DNA from: Terriglobales bacterium
Lineage (GTDB): Bacteria > Acidobacteriota > Terriglobia > Terriglobales > Acidobacteriaceae
Reading direction: 5' to 3'
Assembly: GCA_025934735.1 (NCBI GenBank)
Contig: JAICWP010000001.1
Coordinates: forward strand, 398,625 to 462,624
Length of the DNA: 64,000 nt
The notes under the pieces were generated by a model. It did no database searches, was not told the DNA's origin, and saw nothing but the letters and a program-made list of their open reading frames with translations. The position numbers were made by a program, and so were the translations under genes. Positions 28,079 to 36,290 of the stretch are shown here, piece by piece. Position 1 is the stretch's first letter. Each line of letters starts with the position of its first letter.

Positions 28079-28477
28079 ATGCGTTTTCGAACAATTTGCA
28101 GCGTTACCCTGGCCCTCTTCGCCCTCTCGGCGTGGACTTGGGCGCAGCGTACGACACCATCTCCAAAGGGAAATGTCTCCACCAACGCTCCAGGCCAAAC
28201 TGTGCCTTGGGCGCCTACTTCGGCGGATTTGACATTTCACAAAACTCCGCCCAAACCGGGCGACACCGACCTCGATAAGCAAGTCCAACAGGCCGATAAG
28301 GAAAAAGAACTCCTCAAGCAGAACACCGCACGACTTCTCAAGCTGATTGCCGAAATCAAAGAGGATCTTGACCAATCCCCTTCAGGAACGGTTGCTTCCG
28401 ACGACCTGAAGAAAAGCGAAGAAGTTGAAAAGCTGGCAAAAAAGCTGCATAAGGCGTTCCAAAGCGACACAAAGTAA
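28079..28477 (+). CDS. Small exported coiled-coil protein
   Basis: The 132-residue protein has a signal peptide (1-22, cut after TWA), a Pro/Thr-rich linker and a charged helical region (about 65-125) rich in Lys, Glu, Asp and Leu (QQADKEKELLKQNTARLLKLIAEI), which is probably a coiled coil. GGAGG lies 4 nt before the ATG. It is followed after 16 bp by a second exported protein gene. I recognise no family. Confidence 0.65.
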   Translation: MRFRTICSVTLALFALSAWTWAQRTTPSPKGNVSTNAPGQTVPWAPTSADLTFHKTPPKPGDTDLDKQVQQADKEKELLKQNTARLLKLIAEIKEDLDQSPSGTVASDDLKKSEEVEKLAKKLHKAFQSDTK

Positions 28478-28493
28478 TGCGGATGAGGTAGAT

Positions 28494-29750
28494 ATGCGTC
28501 GTCTATGGATATGCATGGTCCTGATTGGCTGCTGCTCCTTCGCGCCTATGAGGCTCCAGGCCGGCGACAAAGTCGACCACCAGGCGGCAAAGGACCGAAT
28601 CAGTGCACTTAACTTCGTGAAGATGGTGAATACGGCGGAGCGGGAATTTCTGCAATTGCACGGACGTTACGCCACCTTTCCAGAACTGACCAAGTCCGGG
28701 CAGGGGAAGCAGAACACCCAAGCGGCATCCCAGGACGTACGCGGGCTGCAAAGCATGGATCTGCAATCGCAGTCCGAACCGCTGGCGGGATTCCATCTTC
28801 GGTTCATCATTGCATCCGATGGATCGGAATATGAGCTGTCACTCACCGAAACCAGCAGGGCCTGCGGTTTCACTTGGTTCAGCAATGAAAGCGGAGCCCT
28901 GTACCAGGCAAAAACTCTGACGTGCGCGGAGGAGCTGACGCCAAGCGCTTTCTCGGGGGCACTGACGCCTCCCGATGTAGACGAAACCATCCCGGCTACC
29001 CGCACTGATGTGCCCTGTCCCTTGCCCAAGGTGCTTCAGGAAGCTAGCCGTCGTGTGGAGGAACTGGCTGCCAACCTACAACGGTTTAGCGCCCGGGAGC
29101 AGATCGAGCACATGGAGGTGCCGAAGAAAGGACACCTCCGAACGGTGACCAAACGTACATTCAACTATGTCGCCCAGATTAACCAGGAAGCGGGCGCGCC
29201 CAGTGTGGAGGAATACCGTAAGGGTACAGATCCGGAGGTGACTGCAGATACCCAGGTATATGACACCGGAAGCGCGGCATTCGCATTGATCTTTCATCCT
29301 CTGTATATCGGAGATTTTGCTATTACCTGTGAAGGGTTAACCGAATCCGCTGCACGCCCTGCCTGGCAGCTGCATTTTGCGCAGCGCCCCGACCGGCCCA
29401 ATCAGTTTCACGTCTTGCAGATGGATAACCGATATTTCCCTTTGCCTTTAAAAGGCCGGGCGTGGATTGCGGCGGATACTTACCAGGTGCTGCGCATGGA
29501 AACCGATCTGCTGGAACCGGCGAGGAAGGCCCGCCTCGAAAGGGAACACATGGTGATCGAATATGGGCCGGTAGACTTTCGCAAGGGCACCGTACGCCTG
29601 TGGCTACCCCAGCTCGCCGATCTGTACATTGATTATCACGGGCACCGTTACCAGCGCACACACAAGTTCAGCGATTTTCAGCTGTTCTGGGTGGATTCGG
29701 CGCAGGTCATCAAGCCGCCCAAGGCCGATGCCGATCCACCGAAGAACTGA
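28494..29750 (+). CDS. Exported hypothetical protein, partner of the coiled-coil protein
   Basis: The 418-residue protein starts at the ATG behind ATGAGGTAG. It has an N-terminal hydrophobic signal with a Cys pair (LIGCCSFAP). Residues 30-130 resemble the stalk/head of pilin-like proteins (NFVKMVNTAEREFLQLHGRYATFPEL), a pattern seen in exported proteins of this kind. The C-terminal half (RAWIAADTYQVLRMETDLLEPARKARLEREHMVIEYGPVDF) has the beta-strand rhythm of outer-membrane-lipoprotein-carrier-like domains. Function is unknown, and it may act in the envelope with the preceding gene. Confidence 0.65.
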   Translation: MRRLWICMVLIGCCSFAPMRLQAGDKVDHQAAKDRISALNFVKMVNTAEREFLQLHGRYATFPELTKSGQGKQNTQAASQDVRGLQSMDLQSQSEPLAGFHLRFIIASDGSEYELSLTETSRACGFTWFSNESGALYQAKTLTCAEELTPSAFSGALTPPDVDETIPATRTDVPCPLPKVLQEASRRVEELAANLQRFSAREQIEHMEVPKKGHLRTVTKRTFNYVAQINQEAGAPSVEEYRKGTDPEVTADTQVYDTGSAAFALIFHPLYIGDFAITCEGLTESAARPAWQLHFAQRPDRPNQFHVLQMDNRYFPLPLKGRAWIAADTYQVLRMETDLLEPARKARLEREHMVIEYGPVDFRKGTVRLWLPQLADLYIDYHGHRYQRTHKFSDFQLFWVDSAQVIKPPKADADPPKN

Positions 29751-29807
29751 CCCAGTTCTGCCACGCTAGGCAAACCTCGCGGCTCTCGGAATGGACCAAG
29801 CCCATCG

Positions 29808-31367
29808 CTACGAGGAGGCGGCCTGTTGCGGCTCTTCTGCTTCCTCTCCTTGACGCTCCGGCCGCAGCAGAGGGAACAGGATCACGTCTCGGATAGAGGG
29901 CGAGCCGGTCAGCAGCATGGCCACGCGGTCAATGCCCACGCCGCATCCACCCGTGGGCGGCAGACCGAACGACAGGGCGCGAATGTAGTCCTCATCCATC
30001 TGGTGGGCTTCTTCGTCGCCGCGCTCGCGCTCCGAAAGTTGCTGCTCAAAGCGCCGCCGCTGCTCTTCCGGGTCATTGAGCTCGCTGAATCCGTTGGCAA
30101 TCTCCATGCCCCCGGCGTAAATCTCAAACCGCTCCACCCACTCCGGCTCGTCGGGCTTGTTCTTGGAAAGCGGCGAAACCGCCACCGGGAACTCGTAGAT
30201 GCTGGTGGGCTGCACCAGGTGCTCCTCGGCCACCGCCTCAAACAGTTCGGCAATGGTTCTGCCCACAGGCGCGCTGGGATCGTAGGGCATGTGCTGGTGG
30301 ACGGTGTTGAAGCGCTTCACCAGCACGGCTACCCGCTCGCCGGAAGCGAAGTCGCTCATCTGCGGCTTGGGGCCGGCGGTTTCCGGCCAGAACTTGATGA
30401 TGGCCTCGCGCATGGTCAGGCGCTGCCACCGGCTGCGGTCGAAATCAATTTCCTGTTCGCCGTAGTTAACCCTGGTTCCCCCGGTTACATCGCGCGCGGC
30501 CTGCTCCAGCATCTCCTCGGTGAGCGCCAGGATCCCGCGGAAGTCGGTGTAGGCCTGGTAGAACTCCAGCATGGTGAACTCGGGATTATGCTGGGTGGAG
30601 ATGCCCTCGTTGCGGAAATTGCGGTTGATCTCGAACACCCGGTCCAGCCCGCCTACGGTCAGCCGCTTCAGGTAAAGCTCGGGGGCGATGCGCAGGTAAA
30701 GACTGATGTCGAGCGTGTTGTGGTGGGTAACAAACGGCCGTGCCACCGCGCCCCCGGCAATGGGCTGCATCATGGGAGTTTCCACCTCTATATAGTCGCG
30801 CTCCCCCAAAAAACGCCGGAACGACTGCACCAGCCGCGCGCGCTTCACGAAAACCTCGCGCACCTCCGGGTTCATGATCAGATCCAGGTAGCGCTGCCGG
30901 TAACGCAGTTCCACGTCAGTCAGGCCGTGCCACTTTTCCGGCAGGGGCAGCAGGTCCTTCACCAGGAAGGTGAGGGTCTCCACGTGCACCGTCAGCTCGC
31001 CGGTGCGGGTGCGGAACAGGTATCCGCTTACGCCCACGTAATCGCCCAGGTCGAGCAGCTTGTAGAGCTCAAAACCCTTCTCGCCCACCGCGTCCTTTTT
31101 CAAGTAAATCTGCAGCCGCTGCCCGTTCTGCTGCAGGTGGGCAAAGCCCGCCTTGCCCATCAGGCGGATGGCCATGATGCGTCCGGCCACGCGCACGTTG
31201 ACGCGAGCCGCTTCCAGTTCTTCGGCCGTCTTCCCCCCGTACTCCGCCAGAATCTGCGGAATGGTATGCGTGAACTCGAATTGCGTCGGATAGGCCGGCT
31301 GCCCCAGGGCTTCAATCTGCTTCAGCTTCTGCCGGCGCAGCTCGTAAATCTTCTCGTCAAGGGCCAC
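29808..31367 (-). CDS. lysS: Lysyl-tRNA synthetase, class II
   Basis: The 519-residue enzyme charges tRNA-Lys. An N-terminal OB-fold anticodon-binding domain (about 55-160) precedes the class II core with motif 1, motif 2 (FEINRNFRNEGISTQHNPEF) and motif 3 (GCGVGIDRVAMLLTG). The tail (RQGEEAEEPQQAASS) is a short acidic extension. It is transcribed divergently from the nuo cluster. Confidence 0.97.
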   Translation of the reverse strand: MALDEKIYELRRQKLKQIEALGQPAYPTQFEFTHTIPQILAEYGGKTAEELEAARVNVRVAGRIMAIRLMGKAGFAHLQQNGQRLQIYLKKDAVGEKGFELYKLLDLGDYVGVSGYLFRTRTGELTVHVETLTFLVKDLLPLPEKWHGLTDVELRYRQRYLDLIMNPEVREVFVKRARLVQSFRRFLGERDYIEVETPMMQPIAGGAVARPFVTHHNTLDISLYLRIAPELYLKRLTVGGLDRVFEINRNFRNEGISTQHNPEFTMLEFYQAYTDFRGILALTEEMLEQAARDVTGGTRVNYGEQEIDFDRSRWQRLTMREAIIKFWPETAGPKPQMSDFASGERVAVLVKRFNTVHQHMPYDPSAPVGRTIAELFEAVAEEHLVQPTSIYEFPVAVSPLSKNKPDEPEWVERFEIYAGGMEIANGFSELNDPEEQRRRFEQQLSERERGDEEAHQMDEDYIRALSFGLPPTGGCGVGIDRVAMLLTGSPSIRDVILFPLLRPERQGEEAEEPQQAASS

Positions 31368-31385
31368 GTGCGGATTATAAATGGA

Positions 31386-31513
31386 ACGTTAGTTAGTGGT
31401 TCGTAGCTGGCAGGGGGAACTTGCGCCCGATGGACTGGCCGGTTCCGATCACGCATCACACTCTCGCTGGGGCTCAGGACTAACGACCAACCACCAACTT
31501 CCAGCTGCTACGT
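31386..31513. repeat. Heptad repeats in inverted arms upstream of nuoA
   Basis: The left arm 31386-31413 and right arm 31477-31513 have 7-bp periodicity (units such as GACTAAC, GACCAAC, CACCAAC) and are imperfect reverse complements of each other. They fill most of the lysS-nuoA divergent spacer. No firm promoter was read for either gene. Confidence 0.6.
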
Positions 31514-31629
31514 ACCCCTTCCGTGCTCCCCATCACATCCCGCGGTGATCCTCTTCCATTGAAGCCACGCCCCACTCAAGGTATATTGACGGGTTAAATA
31601 GCCAGCCATCGCAATCGGGATAAAGGCCT

Positions 31630-31986
31630 ATGCCGCAAAATTACGTGCCCATTTTTCTGTTCATGGGGGTGGCCTTCGCCATTCCCGCGGTCACGCTGGT
31701 CCTGTTCAAGCTGGTCCGCCCGGAGAACCCGCACAAGACCAAGCTCATGCCCTATGAATGCGGCATTACCCCGCTGGACGACGCCCGCGGCCGCTATACC
31801 GTTCGCTTCTATATCGTTGCCATTCTCTTCGTCGTCTTTGACGTGGAAACCATCTTCCTGCTCCCCTGGGCCGTGCGCTTCCGCTGGCTGGGAAAGTTCG
31901 GCCTGCTCGAGATGGGTATTTTCCTTGGCATCCTGATCGTGGGCTACATCTGGATATGGAAGAAGGGCGCGCTGGAATGGGTCTAG
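31630..31986 (+). CDS. nuoA: NADH-quinone oxidoreductase subunit A
   Basis: The 118-residue protein has three membrane spans and the family landmarks KLMPYECG(ITP) and YIVAILFVVFDVETIFLLPW, whose loop closes the quinone site. It is the first gene of the cluster. The expected next gene, nuoB, is absent, and 150 bp of regulatory-looking DNA leads to nuoC. Confidence 0.96.
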   Translation: MPQNYVPIFLFMGVAFAIPAVTLVLFKLVRPENPHKTKLMPYECGITPLDDARGRYTVRFYIVAILFVVFDVETIFLLPWAVRFRWLGKFGLLEMGIFLGILIVGYIWIWKKGALEWV

Positions 31987-32014
31987 GGCTCAGAGGGCGC
32001 TCCGCACCCCGGGA

Positions 32015-32030
32015 TGTGATGAAAATCACC
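32015..32030. promoter_or_regulatory. CRP/FNR-type operator
   Basis: TGTGATGAAAATCACC contains the perfect palindrome GTGAT-N4-ATCAC, the core of the CRP-type site TGTGA-N6-TCACA. It lies 21 bp upstream of a -35 box, a position suited to activation by a CRP/FNR-family protein. Confidence 0.55.
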
Positions 32031-32051
32031 ACAACTCGTGAGCCTGTTCCG

Positions 32052-32080
32052 TTGACACTGCTGTCCGCCCACTGTTAAAA
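32052..32080 (+). promoter_or_regulatory. Sigma-70-type promoter before nuoC
   Basis: TTGACA (32052-32057), 17 nt, then TTAAAA (32075-32080). The -35 is perfect and the -10 matches four of six positions. It allows nuoC onward to be transcribed separately from nuoA. Confidence 0.5.
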
Positions 32081-32136
32081 CGTATGCGACTCTCCAAGCA
32101 GTTTGCACGGTTCGGCCCCAGGAAAATGGCGTAACA

Positions 32137-32790
32137 ATGCCTGACGAGACCAAGGGCAATACCTCCCCGAATCCAGATCAGCCGGCGTCGCAACCGTCGT
32201 CTTCCTCTCCCAGTTCCGCCAAGCCGCCGGTCACCGTGCCGCCCAAACCCACTGCCCCTCCGCCTCCGCCCAAGCCCCCTGGTCCAGTCCCCATGCCTTG
32301 GGAATCGGACATGGTTGCCGGCCTCAAGCAGCGCTTCGGCTCCGGCATTCGCGAGGCCAGCACCTACCTGGGCCAGAGCTACATGGTGGTTGAACGTGCG
32401 GTGGTATACGACGTCCTGCAGGAACTCCATGACGAGCAAGAGTTCAACTACCTGGTGGATTGCACTGCCACCCACTATCCGCAGCGTGCCCAACCCTTCG
32501 AGGTGATCTGGATTCTTTACTCGTTCAACCGCAACGAGCGCATTCGGGTCAAGACCCTGCTGGCCGAAGGCGAAGCCGCCCCCAGCGCCGTTCCCCTGTG
32601 GAGCACCGCCAACTGGCTGGAGCGCGAAGTCTACGACATGTTCGGTATCCGTTTCGACGGTCATCCCGACCTGCGCCGCATCCTCCTGCCCGAGGACTGG
32701 AAAGGCTTTCCGCTGCGCAAGGACCACAGCATCATCCAGCAGGACCAGGAGTGGGTGCAGATTAATCTAGGGATTGAGAGCGGCCAATGA
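32137..32790 (+). CDS. nuoC: NADH-quinone oxidoreductase subunit C
   Basis: The 217-residue 30-kDa subunit is not fused to NuoD. About 55 N-terminal residues are Pro/Ser-rich ([17 protein letters not shown]) and not part of the fold. The domain ends with the signature [22 protein letters not shown] and FPLRKDH. It sits on the peripheral arm between NuoB and NuoD. Its stop overlaps the nuoD start by ATGA. Confidence 0.95.
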   Translation: MPDETKGNTSPNPDQPASQPSSSSPSSAKPPVTVPPKPTAPPPPPKPPGPVPMPWESDMVAGLKQRFGSGIREASTYLGQSYMVVERAVVYDVLQELHDEQEFNYLVDCTATHYPQRAQPFEVIWILYSFNRNERIRVKTLLAEGEAAPSAVPLWSTANWLEREVYDMFGIRFDGHPDLRRILLPEDWKGFPLRKDHSIIQQDQEWVQINLGIESGQ

Positions 32791-33947
32791 CCGATCCCAC
32801 CAAGTCGGGTGGCGCCTCCCATCTCGATCTCGCCGAGCGTGAGCATACTTTTCTTGACGCCAACGAACTGGTCCTCAATATGGGGCCGCAGCACCCCTCC
32901 ACCCATGGCGTGCTGCGCGTCATCCTTAAACTCGATGGCGAGAAGGTGAGGGGCACGGAGTGCGTCATCGGCTACCTGCACCGCGGAGTGGAGAAAATTG
33001 CGGAGAACCGCACCTACACCATGTTCAATCCCTATGTGGATCGCATGGATTATGTGGCCGCGGTTTCCAACGGGCTGGGCTACTGCGAAGCCGTGGAGAA
33101 GTTGCTCAACATTGAAGCGCCGCCACGGGCGAACTACATCCGAGTCATTCTGACTGAGCTCAACCGGCTGGCCAGCCACATGCTCTGGCTGGGCACGCAC
33201 GCCCTCGACATCGGCGCCATCACGCCGCTCTTTTACACATTCCGCGACCGCGAAGAAATCCTGAAGATTTACGAGAAATACTGCGGGGCCCGGCTCACCA
33301 CCCACGCCTTCCGCATCGGCGGCTGCCTGTACGAGACCTACGACGGCTTCGAGGCCGACGTGAAGAAGTTCGTTAGCTTCGTCACTCCTAAAATTGATGA
33401 GTACGAAGAGCTTCTGACCACCAACCGCATCTGGGTGGAACGTACCAGGGGCGTAGGCGTGCTTTCCGGGCCCGACTGCATTGACCTGGGCGTGACCGGA
33501 CCGGTGCTGCGTGCCAGCGGCGTCAAGTGGGACCTCCGCAAAGCCAAGCCCTACGCCGCCTACTCTCAATTTCAGTTCGAAATTCCCACCGGCCAGAATG
33601 GTGACACCTACGACCGGTACCTGGTGCGCGTTGCGGAAATGCGGCAATCGCTGCGCATCGTCAGTCAGGCGGTCGAAGGCATTCCCGAGGGACCTATCAT
33701 GGCCAAGGTTCCCAAGGTGCTCAAACCGCCCGTGGGCGAAATCTACCACTCCATCGAGGCGCCCAAGGGCGAACTGGGCTACTTCATCGTGAGCGACGGC
33801 TCTACGCAGCCGTACCGCATTCGCGTGCGGCCACCCTCCTTTGTAAACCTGCAGGCGCTGGACAAGATGGTGCGCGGGCAACTGGTGGCGGACGTGGTGG
33901 CTGTGATCGGCACCCTCGATATCGTGCTGGGCGAGGTGGACCGCTGA
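32787..33947 (+). CDS. nuoD: NADH-quinone oxidoreductase subunit D
   Basis: The 386-residue 49-kDa subunit forms the quinone pocket together with NuoB. The opening [12 protein letters not shown] carries the His that contacts the quinone head group. [15 protein letters not shown] and the C-terminal [18 protein letters not shown] are characteristic. It overlaps nuoC by 4 bp and nuoH by one base, so these genes are translationally coupled. Confidence 0.97.
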   Translation: MTDPTKSGGASHLDLAEREHTFLDANELVLNMGPQHPSTHGVLRVILKLDGEKVRGTECVIGYLHRGVEKIAENRTYTMFNPYVDRMDYVAAVSNGLGYCEAVEKLLNIEAPPRANYIRVILTELNRLASHMLWLGTHALDIGAITPLFYTFRDREEILKIYEKYCGARLTTHAFRIGGCLYETYDGFEADVKKFVSFVTPKIDEYEELLTTNRIWVERTRGVGVLSGPDCIDLGVTGPVLRASGVKWDLRKAKPYAAYSQFQFEIPTGQNGDTYDRYLVRVAEMRQSLRIVSQAVEGIPEGPIMAKVPKVLKPPVGEIYHSIEAPKGELGYFIVSDGSTQPYRIRVRPPSFVNLQALDKMVRGQLVADVVAVIGTLDIVLGEVDR

Positions 33948-35239
33948 TGCTCGATTACGTCACCGGCTACCTGAGCTCGAACGTTACGCCCGGCCAGGCA
34001 GGGAACTGGGTCTGGGCGCTCATCTACATCCTTCTAATCTTTCTGGGTATTTCACTGGCGGTGATGGGGATGGTTTGGCTGGAGCGCAAGATCCTGGCCC
34101 ACATGCAGATTCGCCTTGGCCCCATGCGGGTGGGGCCACACGGCCTGCTTCAGCCGATCGCCGACTCGCTCAAGCTGCTGCTCAAAGAAGACATCATCCC
34201 CGAAAACGCGGATAAGGTCGTCTTCTGGCTGGCGCCGCTGATGGTGGTCATCGCCGCTTTCACCGTTTTCATCGTCATCCCGTTTGGCCCTACCCACGCG
34301 GTTACCGACATGAATATCGGGATCCTCTTCATGCTCGGCGTTTCCTCACTCGGCGTGCTGGGCATCATCATGGCGGGCTGGGCCTCCAACTCCCACTACC
34401 CGCTCATGGGCTCGCTGCGCTCCAGCGCCCAGATGGTCTCCTATGAAATCGCCATGGGCCTGGCCGTGGTTTCCGCCGTGCTCATGACCAGCTTCAACGC
34501 CGGCGGCAGCGGCACCCTCAGCATGATCGGCATCGTGCAGGCGCAGGCGGCGCAGCATACCTGGTTTGCTTTCAAATTCTTCCCCCTGGGGCTGGTCGCG
34601 CTGTTCGTCTTCGCCGTGGCTATGGTGGCGGAAACCAACCGCGCTCCCTTCGACCTTCCGGAAGCGGAGTCGGAACTGGTGGCCGGCTTCCACACCGAGT
34701 ACAGCGGGTTTCGCTGGTCGCTTTTCTTCCTAGCGGAATATACGGCCATGCTGGCCGTCTCCTCCATCGCGGTCACCTTGTGGTTGGGGGGCTGGATGCG
34801 CCCCTTTCCCAGTTGGCACGGGCCGGCGATCACCATCCCCAATTTCTGGGAACACGCAGCCCCCCTGGGCGCCGTGGACTTTGCTTTTTCCCTGGTGCCG
34901 GCGGTCTGTTTTTTTGTGCTCGCGGCCTTTGCCTTTATCGGCACGCTGCGCATGCCTAAGCACCCGCTGATGAAAATTCAGAAGGGCGGCCTGGGTGCGC
35001 TGGCCCTGGTGCTGGCCGGCATCGGCCTGGTGTTGCTGATCCCTCCGGTGCGCGACCGCATTCAGGACATTTTCTGGTTCGTGGCCAAGGTTGCCGTCTT
35101 CATGTATCTGTACATCTGGTATCGCGGCACTTTTCCCCGCTATCGCTTTGACCAGCTCATGAAGCTGGGATGGAAGGTCATGCTGCCCATGGGCCTGGGC
35201 GTGCTCATTGCCACCGCTGTCGTGGGGGTGCTGGTATGA
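33947..35239 (+). CDS. nuoH: NADH-quinone oxidoreductase subunit H
   Basis: The 430-residue membrane subunit links the peripheral arm to the proton pumps. ERKILAHMQIRLGP is the conserved first loop, and the acidic cluster NRAPFDLPEAESELVAGFHTEYSG is intact. It is longer than the roughly 325-residue E. coli protein because of extra sequence, including additional hydrophobic segments, between about residues 275 and 370. The stop overlaps nuoJ (ATGA). Confidence 0.96.
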   Translation: MLDYVTGYLSSNVTPGQAGNWVWALIYILLIFLGISLAVMGMVWLERKILAHMQIRLGPMRVGPHGLLQPIADSLKLLLKEDIIPENADKVVFWLAPLMVVIAAFTVFIVIPFGPTHAVTDMNIGILFMLGVSSLGVLGIIMAGWASNSHYPLMGSLRSSAQMVSYEIAMGLAVVSAVLMTSFNAGGSGTLSMIGIVQAQAAQHTWFAFKFFPLGLVALFVFAVAMVAETNRAPFDLPEAESELVAGFHTEYSGFRWSLFFLAEYTAMLAVSSIAVTLWLGGWMRPFPSWHGPAITIPNFWEHAAPLGAVDFAFSLVPAVCFFVLAAFAFIGTLRMPKHPLMKIQKGGLGALALVLAGIGLVLLIPPVRDRIQDIFWFVAKVAVFMYLYIWYRGTFPRYRFDQLMKLGWKVMLPMGLGVLIATAVVGVLV

Positions 35240-35745
35240 ATCCCGTCGCCACCCCGTTCTTTTTTTACTTTTTATCGGCGATGGCCCTGATCAGCGGCGT
35301 GCTGGTGATCACCCGTAAAAATCCGGTGCACTCGGCCATCGCGCTCATCTTTACCCTGCTTTCGCTGGCCGGGCTTTACCTGATGCTTTACGCGCCTTTT
35401 GTCGCCGGCGTGCAGATCATCCTTTATGCCGGGGGCATCATGGTGCTGTTCCTGTTTGTGATCATGCTGGTCAGCGTGAGCCGGGTCGAGCGCGAAAGCC
35501 AGTTTAACAAGCAGTGGCTGGTGGGCATTGCCGCCACTGCCGCTCTTGGCGTGCTTTTTATTCTGGTTTACGCGAAGGGTAAGTCGGTGTTCCCAGAACG
35601 CACCGTGCAGCTGCCCGAGCAGTTGAACACGCAGCAGGTGGCGGTGTGGCTCTATGGCACTTACATGCTGCCCTTTGAAATCGCCTCGCTGCTGCTGCTG
35701 GTGGCGATTGTGGGCGCGGTGGTCATGGCCAAGAAACGCATTTAG
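35236..35745 (+). CDS. nuoJ: NADH-quinone oxidoreductase subunit J
   Basis: The 169-residue protein has five membrane spans and the TM3 motif region VAGVQIILYAGGIMVLFLFVIMLV. The start at 35236 is set by the ATGA overlap with nuoH, and the longer frame upstream runs inside nuoH. nuoI, normally the gene between nuoH and nuoJ, is missing here and lies at 5741. Confidence 0.95.
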   Translation: MNPVATPFFFYFLSAMALISGVLVITRKNPVHSAIALIFTLLSLAGLYLMLYAPFVAGVQIILYAGGIMVLFLFVIMLVSVSRVERESQFNKQWLVGIAATAALGVLFILVYAKGKSVFPERTVQLPEQLNTQQVAVWLYGTYMLPFEIASLLLLVAIVGAVVMAKKRI

Positions 35746-35782
35746 CTGGCTAGAAAGCTAGACAGCCAGGAAGCAGATTTTT

Positions 35783-36088
35783 ATGGTTCCAATCACCACT
35801 CTTCATTATCTCGTCGTGGCTGCGGCCCTGTTTGTGCTGGGCACCATCGGTGTGCTCACGCGCCGCAATGTGGTCATTATTTTGATGTCGATTGAACTGA
35901 TTCTCAACGCGGTGAACCTCAACCTGGTCGCTTTTTCGCGGCTGTATGGCCTGCATGGCCAGGTGTTTGCTGTATTCGTGATTACCGACGCTGCCGCTGA
36001 AGCCGCAGTCGGCCTCGGCATTCTCATCGCCTTTTTCCGCAACAAGGAGACGGTGAACATGGATGAAGTGGATTTACTGAAGTGGTAG
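35783..36088 (+). CDS. nuoK: NADH-quinone oxidoreductase subunit K
   Basis: The 101-residue MrpC-like subunit has three spans. The two conserved membrane Glu residues are present in [17 protein letters not shown] and [18 protein letters not shown]. Gene order nuoJ-K-L is normal. The stop codon runs directly into a heptad-repeat spacer. Confidence 0.96.
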   Translation: MVPITTLHYLVVAAALFVLGTIGVLTRRNVVIILMSIELILNAVNLNLVAFSRLYGLHGQVFAVFVITDAAAEAAVGLGILIAFFRNKETVNMDEVDLLKW

Positions 36089-36280
36089 CTAGCTGGTAAT
36101 TAGTAGCTGGTAGTTAGTGTATGGGTAGCAGTTGGCAATTGGCACTTAGCATTTGGCCAGCCACCCTTATCGGCAATGCGGTTCACGGCTAAATGCTAAT
36201 TGCCAAGTGCTAATTGCTGAAAGGTGAAAGCTGAAAGCCAGCAGCATAAGAGCTAGTGACTAGTAGCTACCAGCTAGCAG
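36085..36280. repeat. Large inverted heptad-repeat element between nuoK and nuoL
   Basis: The left arm (36085-36158, read on the minus strand) has about ten 7-bp units and the right arm (36187-36280, plus strand) about thirteen. Units include GCTAATT, GCCAAGT, GCTGAAA and AGCTACC. Both series end with AGCTACC then AGCTAGC, so the arms are complementary around a 28-bp centre. In RNA this would be a long imperfect hairpin between two essential cistrons. Confidence 0.8.
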
Positions 36281-36290
36281 CCGAAAACAC

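Noticed and set aside
29826..31406. Plus-strand frame of 526 codons antisense to lysS
   Set aside because: lysS motifs are complete on the minus strand, and the antisense translation has no recognisable domain or ribosome binding site.
36085..36280. CRISPR-like array between nuoK and nuoL
   Set aside because: The repeat unit is 7 bp, degenerate and without unique spacers, and the two halves are in opposite orientation. It does not have the 23-47-bp repeats and equal spacers of CRISPR, and no cas gene is nearby.
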